A stretch of 41,207 bases of DNA from Gallionella sp. Its GTDB lineage: Bacteria; Pseudomonadota; Gammaproteobacteria; Burkholderiales; Gallionellaceae. Location of the stretch: contig JABEVG010000051.1 of the NCBI GenBank assembly GCA_013044075.1, positions 1 to 41,207 on the forward strand, in the 5' to 3' direction. Shown here in pieces: positions 27,088 to 35,639 of this stretch (position 1 is its first letter; each line of letters begins with the position of its first letter). Made by a program: the position numbers and the translations under genes. The notes below the pieces were generated by a model. It did no database searches. It was not told where the DNA came from and saw only the letters and a list, made by a program, of their open reading frames with translations.

Positions 27088-27731
27088 TGAACGCTCGTCA
27101 CCACCGGATGCAGGCCGTGTTTCTCCAGCAGATGGCGCACCTTCTCCGCTTTGTCACGCTCCTCGTAGGGGCCGACGCGCACGCGTATCTTGTCGCCCGC
27201 CTTTTCGGTATAGGCTTTGAAGCCCCATTTTTTCAGCTTCGCCGACTCTTGTCTGGCGGTATCGGCATTGCTGTACGCGCCGACTTGCGCGACGAATCCT
27301 GCGGAGCTGGAAGCCTTGTCAGATTTGGCTTGATGGGTTTCGGTTTTGATTGGCTCCGCCGCTTTCGCCGGGGGAGGAACGGGGGCTGATTCAGCGGCGG
27401 ACTGAACGGGAACGGCCCGGGTGATCGGCAATGAAGGTGTCGCGGCTGACACGGTTTGCGGCACCGCGCTGACCGCAGATGATGCCACTACATTTGCCGC
27501 ACTGGCGGACGTATCAACGACCTCCTCGGTTTCTTTGCCCGGCACGAATTCTCCTACCTTGTCGGGCGCGGGGATGCGCAATTCGATATCTTCTCCGGTC
27601 GATTTTGGCTCGCTGTCCAGCACCATAGGCAGTATCACCACCACCGCGAGCGTCAACGCCGCCGCACCGATCAGGCGGCGACGCAATTTGCGCCGGAGAT
27701 TCAATTCTTCGTCTGTGAGCTGTTTTGCCAT
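27084..27731 (-). CDS. dedD: SPOR-domain cell-division protein (DedD-like)
   Basis: The product (215 residues) has a short basic cytoplasmic N-terminus, one transmembrane helix (about residues 20-38), an Ala/Pro/Val-rich periplasmic linker and a C-terminal SPOR domain (about 140-213). The latter has FVAQVGAYSNADTA and KIRVRVGPYEERDKAE. SPOR domains bind denuded peptidoglycan at the septum. Its position between folC and cvpA is the standard betaproteobacterial arrangement. Confidence 0.88.
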   Translation of the reverse strand: MAKQLTDEELNLRRKLRRRLIGAAALTLAVVVILPMVLDSEPKSTGEDIELRIPAPDKVGEFVPGKETEEVVDTSASAANVVASSAVSAVPQTVSAATPSLPITRAVPVQSAAESAPVPPPAKAAEPIKTETHQAKSDKASSSAGFVAQVGAYSNADTARQESAKLKKWGFKAYTEKAGDKIRVRVGPYEERDKAEKVRHLLEKHGLHPVVTSVQ

Positions 27732-27782
27732 TGCCTGATTCCGCCTGAAAATGCCACCGTGAGCAGAACCGGGAGATGTCCG

Positions 27783-29162
27783 TTAAGAAACGCGGATTCC
27801 TTTTTCCTGCATCACGGTGGCGACCGTGTAGAACGATCCAAAGGCGGCGATTCTATCATTTTCGCCTGCCGCTTTATAGGCAAAACGCAAGGCATCGCCG
27901 ACGGAAGAAAAGCACAGGATCTCACCGCGCACCTGAGTGTCTCGCAACACCTGCGCCAGCTCCTCGCCACTTGCCCCGCGTATCGCGTCTATGCCCGCGA
28001 CCAGCCAGGTATCGATGTGCGGATTCATCAGCTCGACCACGCCGCGCATGTCTTTATCCTTGAGCATGGCGAACACCGCGAACGTTTTCGCGGGCGGCAG
28101 ATTGGCGAAGTTTTGCGCCAGCGAGCGCGCCGCGTGCGGGTTGTGCGCCACATCGAGTATCAGTTGCGGCTTGCCGGGCACGAACTGGAAGCGACCCGCG
28201 AGTTGCACCTCGGTCAAGCCACGCCGCACCGCCGCCATACTCACCGGCAGTCGGTGCTGCATGACATCCAATACCGCCAGCACCGCGCTCGCGTTGTGCA
28301 ACTGGAACGCACCGCGCAACGCCGGATGCGGCAAGGCGTTGCGCGCACCGGCTTTGCTGCGATAGTCCCACTGCCCCTGATGCGGCGTGCAACCGAAGTC
28401 GCTGCCTATACACCACAGTTCCGCGCCGATGGCTTGCGCATGGTCGCGCAAAGTTTGCGGCACGTTTGCATCGGCGCATATCGCCACGCGATTCGGACGG
28501 AAGATGCCCGCCTTCTCGAAGGCGATCTTTTCGCGTGTGTCGCCCAGATAATCGACGTGATCGATGTCCACGCTGGTCACCACCGCGCAATCGTTATCGA
28601 ACACGTTCACCGCATCCAGCCTGCCGCCCAAACCCACTTCGAGGATGGCAACATCGACCTGATGTGCGATGAAGCACTGCATCGCCGCCAAGGTGCCAAA
28701 CTCGAAATAGGTCAAGGGAATTTCAACACCGCCGCCCTCACCCCAGCCCTCTCCCGAAGCGAGAGGTGGCAACTGCTCCTTCCCCCTCTGGGGGAAGGTT
28801 GGGATGAGGGAGGTCACTTGGCTGTCGGTCCACAAAGGTTTGCGCACCCGCTCAATCTGCTCAAACGACGCACATAATTCCGCGTCGCTCACCGGCTGTT
28901 TCGCCACCCGCACCCGCTCGTTGTAATGCAACAGATGCGGCGAGGTATAGCAGCCAACGCGATAACCCGCTGCGTACAAGATGGATTCCAGCATCGCGCA
29001 CACCGAACCTTTGCCATTCGTGCCACCGACCACAATAACGGGACAATCAGGATTGAGATTCAGACGTTGTTTGACTTGCGCGACACGCTCCAGGCCAAGT
29101 GCGATGTTCTTTGGGTGCAGGGATTCTAAATGGGTGAGCCAGTCGGCTAAAGTTGCGGACAT
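27783..29162 (-). CDS. folC: Folylpolyglutamate/dihydrofolate synthase with an in-frame repeat insertion
   Basis: FolC couples glutamate to dihydropteroate and extends folate polyglutamate tails. The protein (459 residues) has the P-loop GGTNGKGSVCA (about 46-56), the LEVGLGGRLDAVN motif and the C-terminal ligase domain with DVAHNPHAA. It is longer than the family's usual 420-430 because residues about 118-143 are encoded by a palindromic repeat inserted just before the conserved IPLTYFEFGTLAAM strand. The frame stays open, so the enzyme is probably functional. A MITE-like element and two accessory genes separate it from accD, its usual neighbour. Confidence 0.95.
   Translation of the reverse strand: MSATLADWLTHLESLHPKNIALGLERVAQVKQRLNLNPDCPVIVVGGTNGKGSVCAMLESILYAAGYRVGCYTSPHLLHYNERVRVAKQPVSDAELCASFEQIERVRKPLWTDSQVTSLIPTFPQRGKEQLPPLASGEGWGEGGGVEIPLTYFEFGTLAAMQCFIAHQVDVAILEVGLGGRLDAVNVFDNDCAVVTSVDIDHVDYLGDTREKIAFEKAGIFRPNRVAICADANVPQTLRDHAQAIGAELWCIGSDFGCTPHQGQWDYRSKAGARNALPHPALRGAFQLHNASAVLAVLDVMQHRLPVSMAAVRRGLTEVQLAGRFQFVPGKPQLILDVAHNPHAARSLAQNFANLPPAKTFAVFAMLKDKDMRGVVELMNPHIDTWLVAGIDAIRGASGEELAQVLRDTQVRGEILCFSSVGDALRFAYKAAGENDRIAAFGSFYTVATVMQEKGIRVS
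28735..28811. repeat. Intragenic palindromic three-stem element in folC
   Basis: Outer arms CCCTCACCCCAGCC and the complement of GGTTGGGATGAGGG match at 12 of 14 positions. Inside are CCTCTC/GAGAGG (28748-28766) and a perfect 9-bp hairpin CCTTCCCCC-TCT-GGGGGAAGG (28778-28798). It shares its opening (CCCTCACCC, then GCCCTCTCCCGAAG) with the alaS element at 18211-18287. It is translated in the same frame, giving peptides that end GEGWGEG here and GRGQGEG there. Confidence 0.82.
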
Positions 29163-29187
29163 AGATTAAGTGGATTCCAAAGGATTC

Positions 29188-29307
29188 GTCATTCCAGCGC
29201 AGGCGGGAATCCAGTTAATCAATAAGCTCCGTGCAGCGGAACAACCGGATTTTGCCCGCTACGCGGAACGTATATTTTTACTGGATTCCCGCCTGCGCGG
29301 AAATGAC
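29188..29307. mobile_element. MITE-like element with 28-bp terminal inverted repeats
   Basis: The left end GTCATTCCAGCGCAGGCGGG (continuing to 29215) and the right end (29280-29307) are inverted copies agreeing at 26 of 28 positions. They enclose about 64 bases without an open frame. The ends carry the ATTCC...GGAAT pattern of Neisseria-type dRS3/NIME repeats. No clear target duplication is visible. It fills most of the 152-base gap between folC and the EamA-like gene and could act as a hairpin terminator for the latter. Confidence 0.7.
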
Positions 29308-29314
29308 AGCGTGG

Positions 29315-29737
29315 TTATTTTTTCGCAATAATCAGCAGACCTAGAAACACCATACCCGCACCAATAATCGTGCGTAGCGTGATCGCTTCTTTGAGTATCA
29401 ACCAGGCCAAAAAAATCGCGACCAACACACTGCCTTTATCGATGAGCGCGACGGTCGCCACGTCGCCGAGTTTCAGGGCTTTGTAGTAGAACACCCAGGA
29501 CAGCGCGGTCGCCACGCCGGACGCGCCCAGCCAGATATAATTTTCTTTGCGCAGCCCGCCGAATTCAGATGGCGTGACCGCCCACAACGCGAACATCAAC
29601 ACGAACACCGCGACGAATATCGTGCGCACCGTCAGCCCCAATTCGCTGGAAATCCCCACCATACCTTGCTTGGCGATGACCGCCGTAAAGCCCGCAAAGA
29701 ACATGGACAGAAAAGCATAGATAACCCAGCGTTCCAT
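29315..29737 (-). CDS. Small EamA/DMT-family membrane transporter
   Basis: This 140-residue protein has a single EamA domain, about half the usual ten-helix DMT transporter, with four to five hydrophobic segments. It begins MERWVIYAFLSMFFAGFTAV and ends in GAGMVFLGLLIIAKK. Single-domain members are a recognised type and may dimerise, so it need not be a fragment. The substrate is unknown. It lies between folC and a GIY-YIG gene, in a spot where accD normally adjoins folC. Confidence 0.8.
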   Translation of the reverse strand: MERWVIYAFLSMFFAGFTAVIAKQGMVGISSELGLTVRTIFVAVFVLMFALWAVTPSEFGGLRKENYIWLGASGVATALSWVFYYKALKLGDVATVALIDKGSVLVAIFLAWLILKEAITLRTIIGAGMVFLGLLIIAKK

Positions 29738-29748
29738 AGGTTTCCCTA

Positions 29749-30393
29749 TTAACTTTCTTCCGCGGAGCTATGAAATGCCTCGTATATCTCTTTGATAGTT
29801 TTTCCATTGAAAGTCCAATACGGTGAGGGCTGTATCGGGCGGTCATCAGGCAATCCTAATAACTTTCTGGTTGCCATCGTCAATGAGCAGATTGTGCCAT
29901 TCAAGTTAACTTTCTTTTCTTCAATAACTGTTACCTGAAGCTTCCCATCTTTGGAAACAAGAACTGAACCCTCAGGGATACCAAGCTCGTAAAAATTCAT
30001 TTTGGGGCGAACCTGTATCTCCTTTAGATTCTGGGAAGACTGCTTATCAACTACCTCAATGTCGGCTTCAAGTTGCTTTTCGAATTGACTCGTAATGTCA
30101 TCAACTTTTAGTAATTTCAAAACGGCAATAACGCGTTCAGGCTCGATTCTAAAAAACTCTCTGTTCGGATTAATTCTTGTATTGCCGAAAGCGAAATGCA
30201 ATGCCTTTTCCACTTCGGATGCATCTTTTACTTGGCATGCAAACGCACAATCAAACGGTACAGGAACCCCCGTTCCATAAAGTTGTTTCATGCGACCTTC
30301 AACCTCAAGCTGGGTTGTTTTTCCAATTTTCACCAACCCTGACATCGCCGGATTGGTAAGGACATAAACAATTTGCGAGCTAGTATCGGTCAT
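29749..30393 (-). CDS. GIY-YIG (T5orf172-type) domain protein
   Basis: The 214-residue product opens with a GIY-YIG-like fold of the T5orf172/Mug113 type: VYVLTNPAMSGLVKIGKT (residues 9-26), R34, E62 in EVEKAL, and REFFRIEPERV (78-88). The C-terminal half (about 130-205) looks like a DUF4357-type domain with MATRKLLG and YWTFNGKTIKEIY. Such proteins are often phage- or defence-associated nucleases; the activity is not shown here. The DNA is visibly more AT-rich than its neighbours, suggesting transfer. The frame is open to a TTG at 30408, but the ATG at 30393 is preferred. No good ribosome binding site is seen. Confidence 0.75.
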   Translation of the reverse strand: MTDTSSQIVYVLTNPAMSGLVKIGKTTQLEVEGRMKQLYGTGVPVPFDCAFACQVKDASEVEKALHFAFGNTRINPNREFFRIEPERVIAVLKLLKVDDITSQFEKQLEADIEVVDKQSSQNLKEIQVRPKMNFYELGIPEGSVLVSKDGKLQVTVIEEKKVNLNGTICSLTMATRKLLGLPDDRPIQPSPYWTFNGKTIKEIYEAFHSSAEES

Positions 30394-30411
30394 TGATTTT
30401 CGCACCAAAAG

Positions 30412-31293
30412 TTAAGCCGCCTCAACTTCCGTCACCGCTGGCTGTTTGGTCAGCAAGGTGATCAGCGTCGCGAGTTGTGCGCGCATTTCGCGGCGATCGA
30501 TGATCATGTCCACCGCGCCGTGTTCGAGCAGGAACTCGGCACGCTGAAAGCCGTCCGGCAAGGTTTCGCGCACCGTCTGCTCGATCACGCGCGCGCCCGC
30601 AAAGCCGATCAGCGCGCCGGGTTCGGCGATGACCACGTCACCCATGAAGGCAAAGCTGGCGGACACACCGCCCATGGTCGGGTCGGTCAATACCGAGATG
30701 AAGGGCAGCTTTTCTTCGGAGAGCTGCGTGAGTGCCGCGCAGGTTTTCGCCATTTGCATCAGCGACAACAAGCCTTCCTGCATACGCGCACCGCCGCTGG
30801 CGGCGAAGCAGATGAACGGGCATTTTTGTTCGATCGCGTCGCGCACGCCGCGCACAAAACGCTCGCCGACAACAGATCCCATCGACCCACCCATGAAACT
30901 GAACTCGAACACCGCGACTACCACCGGAACGGCATGGATACTGCCTTGCATGACGATGAGTGCGTCGTCTTCGTCGGTGCTTTTCTTGGACGCGAGGAGG
31001 CGATCTGAATATTTTTTCTGGTCTTTGAATTTGAGCGTGTCTATCGGCAATACTTCCGCGCCGATCTCGAAGCGGCCTTCGCCGTCCAGCAACCAATCCA
31101 GGCGGGTGCGCGCAGTCACACGATGATGATGGTTGCACTTGGTGCAGACGCTGTGGTTCTTTTCCAGATCGGAGTGATACAGCACCGCCTGACAGGACGG
31201 GCATTTGGTCCACAGACCTTCGGGCACGTTCTTCTTCAGATCGCCCTCGCGGCGTTTGATCTTGGGCGGTAGTAGTTTTTGAAACCAGCTCAT
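30412..31293 (-). CDS. accD: Acetyl-CoA carboxylase carboxyltransferase subunit beta
   Basis: AccD with AccA transfers the carboxyl group from biotin to acetyl-CoA, making malonyl-CoA for fatty acids. The protein (293 residues) has the N-terminal zinc ribbon C31-x2-C34 and C50-x2-C53, then the crotonase-like carboxyltransferase domain with [15 protein letters not shown]. The open frame runs further upstream, but the ATG at 31293 has a GAGGAG ribosome binding site and the conserved start [14 protein letters not shown]. It follows trpA by 20 bases, the typical trpA-accD linkage. Confidence 0.96.
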   Translation of the reverse strand: MSWFQKLLPPKIKRREGDLKKNVPEGLWTKCPSCQAVLYHSDLEKNHSVCTKCNHHHRVTARTRLDWLLDGEGRFEIGAEVLPIDTLKFKDQKKYSDRLLASKKSTDEDDALIVMQGSIHAVPVVVAVFEFSFMGGSMGSVVGERFVRGVRDAIEQKCPFICFAASGGARMQEGLLSLMQMAKTCAALTQLSEEKLPFISVLTDPTMGGVSASFAFMGDVVIAEPGALIGFAGARVIEQTVRETLPDGFQRAEFLLEHGAVDMIIDRREMRAQLATLITLLTKQPAVTEVEAA

Positions 31294-31313
31294 GGTGCTC
31301 TCCTCATGTTTCT

Positions 31314-32105
31314 TTATATTGCCTGCCTTAATTCTTTGACTAAGCGGCTCACATTTTCCAGCACGTTCTGCGCGGTGGAGTCTTCTATCTCTTGCACGAT
31401 ACGACTGCCCACCACCACTCCATCGCACAATTTGGCGACTGCCTTGGCGGTCACCGCATCGCGGATGCCGAAGCCCACGCCGATAGGCAGTGCAATATGT
31501 TTGCGTAGTTGCGGCATCTTGTCCTCGATGGCAGATAGATCGATGCTGCCCGATCCGGTCACGCCTTTGAGCGAGACATAGTACACATAACCGCGCGCCA
31601 GCTTGGCGACTTGCTGGATGCGCGTTTCGTTGGTGGTCGGCGCAAGCAAAAAGATTGGTGCGATGTGATGGCGTTGCAGATATTCAAAAGCATCGTGGCT
31701 TTCTTCCGGCGGAAAATCCACGGTCAGCACACCATCCACGCCAACCTCGGCACAGCGTTGCGCGAACGCCGCCCACCCCATCGCTTCGATCGGATTGCCG
31801 TAGCCCATCAGCACCACGGGCGTGGTCGCATCCTGCTTGCGGAACTCCGCCACCATAGACAGCACCGAGCGCAGCGACACACCGAGTTTGAGCGCGCGCT
31901 CGGAGGCGCGTTGTATGGTCGGGCCATCCGCCATCGGGTCGGAAAACGGCACACCCAGCTCAAGCACATCCGCACCCGCTTCCACCAGAGCATGCAACAG
32001 CGGAACGGTCAATTCGGGCGACGGATCACCAGCGGTGATAAAAGGAATGAGCGCTTTGCGATTGTGCTGTTTGAGCTTGGCAAAGGTTTTATCAATACGA
32101 CTCAT
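31314..32105 (-). CDS. trpA: Tryptophan synthase alpha subunit
   Basis: TrpA cleaves indole-3-glycerol phosphate to indole, which is channelled to TrpB. The protein has 263 residues, and the catalytic E49 and D60 fall at the Salmonella positions ([16 protein letters not shown]). The start is the ATG at 32105 with AAGG upstream. The open frame runs on to 32231, but that part is derived from an inserted sequence. The first codons (ATGAGTCGTAT) are duplicated with one mismatch at 32251-32241, at the end of trpB, indicating that trpA was originally coupled to trpB by an ATGA overlap. Confidence 0.95.
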   Translation of the reverse strand: MSRIDKTFAKLKQHNRKALIPFITAGDPSPELTVPLLHALVEAGADVLELGVPFSDPMADGPTIQRASERALKLGVSLRSVLSMVAEFRKQDATTPVVLMGYGNPIEAMGWAAFAQRCAEVGVDGVLTVDFPPEESHDAFEYLQRHHIAPIFLLAPTTNETRIQQVAKLARGYVYYVSLKGVTGSGSIDLSAIEDKMPQLRKHIALPIGVGFGIRDAVTAKAVAKLCDGVVVGSRIVQEIEDSTAQNVLENVSRLVKELRQAI

Positions 32106-32240
32106 GGGTGCACACCTTTGAAACTCACTTTTGCGGGATGAAATGCAAGGAGCCGCGCAGCGAATGACGAGACATACCAAGATTGGTAGGCGAGAAATGA
32201 GCGAGCACGCGACACCGCAGTTCGCCCACAAAATGAGTTT
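32106..32240. mobile_element. Short inverted-repeat insertion between trpB and trpA
   Basis: This segment of 135 bases separates two near-identical 11-mers (32095-32105 and 32241-32251, one mismatch), each being the trpA start region. Near its ends are inverted arms AAACTCACTTTTGCGGG (32121-32137) and, on the other strand, AAACTCATTTTGTGGG (from 32240), with one single-base gap. A TACCAA-GA-TTGGTA palindrome lies in the middle (32175-32188). It carries no gene. The layout suggests a MITE-like insertion with duplication of its target. Confidence 0.65.
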
Positions 32241-32247
32241 ATGCGAC

Positions 32248-33447
32248 TCATAGCGTGATTCCTTTGATGCGCGCCACCGTGTTCATGTCTTTGTCGCCGC
32301 GACCGGAAAGATTCACCAACAGCACTTTATCCTTGCCCATGCACGGTGCGATCTTAATGGCGTGTGCCAGCGCGTGGCTGGATTCCAGCGCGGGGATAAT
32401 GCCTTCAAAGCGGCACAGTGCATCGAATGCTGCAATGGCTTCGTCGTCGTCGATCGCGACGTATTGCGCGCGACCAATATCTTTCAACAGACAATGCTCA
32501 GGACCCACGCCGGGATAATCCAGCCCGGCGGAAACCGAATGCGTCTCGATGATCTGGCCGTTCTCGTCTTGCATCAGATAGACCTTGTTGCCGTGCAGTA
32601 CGCCGACCTTCGCGTTCGCGGTGAGCGGCGCGGCATGTTGACCGCTGGCGATGCCGTGTCCGCCCGCTTCCACGCCGATGATCTGCACGTCGGGCACCTC
32701 GATATAGGGATGAAAAAGCCCGATGGCATTCGAGCCGCCGCCTACACAGGCGATCACCGCATCCGGCTGGCGACCGATCATCTCCGGCATCTGCACACGG
32801 GCTTCATTGCCGATGACACATTGGAAATCGCGCACCATCATCGGATAAGGATGAGGCCCTGCCGCTGTGCCAAAAATGTAGAACGTGGATTCGACGTTGG
32901 TCACCCAATCGCGTATCGCCTCGTTACACGCATCCTTGAGTGTCTTCGAACCGCTCTCTACCGGCACAACGGTCGCACCCAGCAATTTCATGCGGAACAC
33001 GTTGGGTGCCTGACGTTGGATGTCTTCCGCACCCATGTACACGATGCACTCCATGCCGAAACGCGCCGCCACCGTCGCGGTCGCCACGCCGTGCATGCCC
33101 GCGCCGGTCTCGGCGATGACACGCTTCTTGCCCATGCGTTTTGCCAGCAGTGCCTGACCCATCGCGCTGTTAATCTTGTGCGCCCCGGTGTGGTTCAAAT
33201 CTTCGCGTTTCAAATAGATCTGCGCGCCGCCCAGGTGTTCGGACAACCGTTTGGCATGATAGATGGGACTGGGACGGCCGACGTAATGCTTCAGCTCATA
33301 GGCCAACTCAGCTTTGAATTCGGCATCGTTTTGATAGCGTAAATACTGCGCTGCCAATTCTTCCACGGCGGGAATCAGCGTCTCCGCCATGTACGTGCCG
33401 CCGAACTGGCCGAAATGACCTGTCAGGTCGGGATAGTTATAACTCAC
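32248..33447 (-). CDS. trpB: Tryptophan synthase beta subunit
   Basis: TrpB condenses indole with serine to give tryptophan using PLP. The 399-residue protein has the PLP lysine K91 ([13 protein letters not shown]) and the phosphate-binding GGGSNA loop. The start is a GTG, AGTTATAAC following, overlapping the trpF stop by 11 bases. The TGA stop overlaps an ATG (ATGAGTCGCAT) that is the relic of the original trpA start; reading from it now runs into the inserted element. Confidence 0.96.
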   Translation of the reverse strand: MSYNYPDLTGHFGQFGGTYMAETLIPAVEELAAQYLRYQNDAEFKAELAYELKHYVGRPSPIYHAKRLSEHLGGAQIYLKREDLNHTGAHKINSAMGQALLAKRMGKKRVIAETGAGMHGVATATVAARFGMECIVYMGAEDIQRQAPNVFRMKLLGATVVPVESGSKTLKDACNEAIRDWVTNVESTFYIFGTAAGPHPYPMMVRDFQCVIGNEARVQMPEMIGRQPDAVIACVGGGSNAIGLFHPYIEVPDVQIIGVEAGGHGIASGQHAAPLTANAKVGVLHGNKVYLMQDENGQIIETHSVSAGLDYPGVGPEHCLLKDIGRAQYVAIDDDEAIAAFDALCRFEGIIPALESSHALAHAIKIAPCMGKDKVLLVNLSGRGDKDMNTVARIKGITL

Positions 33448-34075
33448 TGTGCTTGACCTCTTTGATAAACGCGGCGATCTTCGCCGCGTCCTTTATGCCC
33501 TTCAGGGTATTGATTCCTTCGCCGGCCTCTACACCGCTGGACACATCCACGGCATAAGGGCGAACCTGCTTGATCGCGGCGGCGACATTGTCGGCATCCA
33601 GCCCGCCCGACAAGATCACCGGCATTGTCAGCTCTTGCGGAATCAACGCCCAATCGAACGAAGCCCCCGTGCCACCCTGTATCCCCTCCACATAGGCATC
33701 GAGCAACAAGCCGCGCGCAACATGAAAATCGGTCGCGCATTGTAGCAAATCCACCCCGGCTTTGACGCGTATCGCCTTGAGATAGGGTTTGTTGAACTGC
33801 CCGCAATAAGCCGGTGTTTCATCACCGTGGAATTGCAGCACATCGAGTGGCACCCGCGCCAACACCCCGCGCACGAACGAAGGCTCGGCATTCACGAACA
33901 AGCCCACGGTAGTCACAAACGGTGGCAGCACATTCGCCAACTCGACTGCTTGCGCGATATTCACGCAACGCGGACTATGTTCATAGAATACCAGTCCAAT
34001 CGCATCCGCCCCGCTGCGCGCGGCCGCCAGCGCATCCTGTACACGGGTGATGCCGCAGATCTTGATGCGCGTCAC
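33437..34075 (-). CDS. trpF: Phosphoribosylanthranilate isomerase
   Basis: TrpF converts phosphoribosylanthranilate to the enol form used by TrpC. The TIM-barrel protein has the catalytic cysteine in TRIKICGIT at its N-terminus and the aspartate in [14 protein letters not shown], and is 212 residues long from a GTG at 34075, normal for the family. The frame is also open to an ATG at 34168 inside truA, which would add 31 residues of unconserved sequence. The GTG is preferred because it gives the standard N-terminus, though neither choice has a strong ribosome binding site. It overlaps trpB. Confidence 0.9.
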   Translation of the reverse strand: MTRIKICGITRVQDALAAARSGADAIGLVFYEHSPRCVNIAQAVELANVLPPFVTTVGLFVNAEPSFVRGVLARVPLDVLQFHGDETPAYCGQFNKPYLKAIRVKAGVDLLQCATDFHVARGLLLDAYVEGIQGGTGASFDWALIPQELTMPVILSGGLDADNVAAAIKQVRPYAVDVSSGVEAGEGINTLKGIKDAAKIAAFIKEVKHSEL

Positions 34076-34157
34076 AGCGCAGGATTCAGGATTTTGGATT
34101 TGGAATTCAGTGCCCCCAATCGCACTTGCGTCGTCGTCAGGTTGAAATCCTTTCGCT

Positions 34158-34967
34158 TTACTCCCCATGTTGCGCTCCTGAATTTCGCATCACGACTCCC
34201 GTATCCTGCTGTTGAGGCAATCCCCATTTCGCGTCGTATTGTATGCGGCGCAAGTATAAGCCATCGGGCGCGAAGGTCGGCGCGGCCAGTCGGCGATTTC
34301 GGCTGACCAACACGTCGGCTGTCCACGCCGGGGGATATCTGCCTTTACCCACATAGACCAGGCAACCGACGAGATTGCGCACCATGTGATGTAAAAACGC
34401 GTCGGCACCCACATCAAAAATGAGCATGTCACCCTCGCGACGTATGTCCAGTTGACGCAACGTTTTGACCGGCGATTTCGCCTGACATTCTGCGGCGCGG
34501 AACGCGCTGAAATCGTGTGTACCAAGCAAGTGACCGGCGGCCGTTTGCATGGCTGCCAGATCCAGCGGCAAGTGATACCAGCCGACCTTGCCCGCATTGA
34601 TCGCAGGACGCATCCAGCGATTGATCAGCAAATATTGGTAGCTGCGTCCTTGCGCCGAGAAGCGCGCATGAAACTCTTCCGCCACCGGATGCGCCCAACG
34701 CACCACCACACTGCGGGGTAACAAGGCATTCACGCCGCGCACCCACGCCTGCAACGGACGATCTGCTTGCGTGTCGAAATGCACCACTTGCTCGATACCA
34801 TGTACCCCCGCATCGGTACGACCTGCCGCGATCACACTGATGCTCTCGTCCGCGATGCCGCTCAGTGCCGCTTGCAGCGTGTCTTGCACGGTGGCAAGCC
34901 CCCCGGCCTGGCTCTGCCAGCCGCAATAAGAACTTCCGTCATATTCGATGCCCAAGGCGATTCTCAT
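34158..34967 (-). CDS. truA: tRNA pseudouridine(38-40) synthase
   Basis: TruA isomerises uridines 38-40 in the anticodon arm of many tRNAs. The protein (269 residues; E. coli 270) has the catalytic aspartate D52 in [11 protein letters not shown] and the C-terminal [19 protein letters not shown] segment. The ATG at 34967 forms a four-base ATGA overlap with the upstream EcfT-like gene; the longer open frame upstream is not used. Linkage to trpF and fimV is the usual betaproteobacterial order. Confidence 0.95.
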   Translation of the reverse strand: MRIALGIEYDGSSYCGWQSQAGGLATVQDTLQAALSGIADESISVIAAGRTDAGVHGIEQVVHFDTQADRPLQAWVRGVNALLPRSVVVRWAHPVAEEFHARFSAQGRSYQYLLINRWMRPAINAGKVGWYHLPLDLAAMQTAAGHLLGTHDFSAFRAAECQAKSPVKTLRQLDIRREGDMLIFDVGADAFLHHMVRNLVGCLVYVGKGRYPPAWTADVLVSRNRRLAAPTFAPDGLYLRRIQYDAKWGLPQQQDTGVVMRNSGAQHGE

Positions 34968-35581
34968 CTCAACACCAATCCCAATGCACACAACCCCAAT
35001 AGCACAGCCATCAACACATCGCGACCCGCCATGCGATGCAGCGGCAACGCAATGGGATGCACGCCTTCCGTGTGCGGCTCGAACAAACCCTGTAACGCAT
35101 CTTGCCAACGCGAGTGACCGCGCAACATCGCGACTTCGGCGTAGTGCAAAGTCAACGCCAACCGTATCGCGCACCGCTCGCGCGACAGCCCCAACAGTCC
35201 GAGTGGCGCGAACAGGCTATACAGACCCGAGATCAACTCCAGTCTGTGCAAACGGTCCAGCAAGATTGCCAGACTCGACAATGCCGCCAACAGCCTGAGC
35301 AATTGCGTCGCGCCGTCCACCAAACCCTCGCGCACCGGACTCCATGCACCCAGCATTTCCAGCAGCGGCTGACCGGGCGTGCTGTACGCATAGATTGCCA
35401 GCAGCGACAACATGATCCAGCGTGTACGGCGCAACAGCTGCAGCATCTTCTTCCCGGCCAGCAGCCAGCCCATCAGCAACATGACTCCCGCCACGCCGAC
35501 CAGCAGCGACAGCTCCAGTCTCTGCATGAAAGCGACCAGCACACACCAGATGAGGATTTGCAGCGCGGGATGAAAGCGCAT
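34964..35581 (-). CDS. EcfT/CbiQ-like membrane protein
   Basis: This 205-residue membrane protein has about five hydrophobic segments and resembles the transmembrane T component of energy-coupling-factor transporters (CbiQ/EcfT), with the FHPALQILIW start and a charged cytoplasmic loop including LSRERCAIRLALTLHYAEVA. No ATPase or substrate-binding S component gene is nearby, so its partner and substrate are unknown. The ribosome binding site (GGAG) sits directly after the T-run of the terminator that follows fimV. Its stop overlaps truA (ATGA). Confidence 0.7.
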   Translation of the reverse strand: MRFHPALQILIWCVLVAFMQRLELSLLVGVAGVMLLMGWLLAGKKMLQLLRRTRWIMLSLLAIYAYSTPGQPLLEMLGAWSPVREGLVDGATQLLRLLAALSSLAILLDRLHRLELISGLYSLFAPLGLLGLSRERCAIRLALTLHYAEVAMLRGHSRWQDALQGLFEPHTEGVHPIALPLHRMAGRDVLMAVLLGLCALGLVLR

Positions 35582-35590
35582 CGTTGCTCC

Positions 35591-35620
35591 AAAAAAAACG
35601 GCAGCCCATTCGAGCTGCCG
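35591..35620 (-). terminator. Intrinsic terminator after fimV
   Basis: On the minus strand CGGCAGC and GCTGCCG form a perfect 7-bp stem around TCGAATGG, followed by eight T residues. It lies 20 bases after the fimV stop. The T-run is immediately followed by the GGAG of the next gene, so there is no space for a promoter between terminator and gene. Confidence 0.9.
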
Positions 35621-35639
35621 CTGCGTCAGGCTATGAGCC

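Noticed and set aside
29188-29307. CRISPR repeat pair
   Set aside because: Only two copies, inverted rather than direct, and no spacer series or cas genes.
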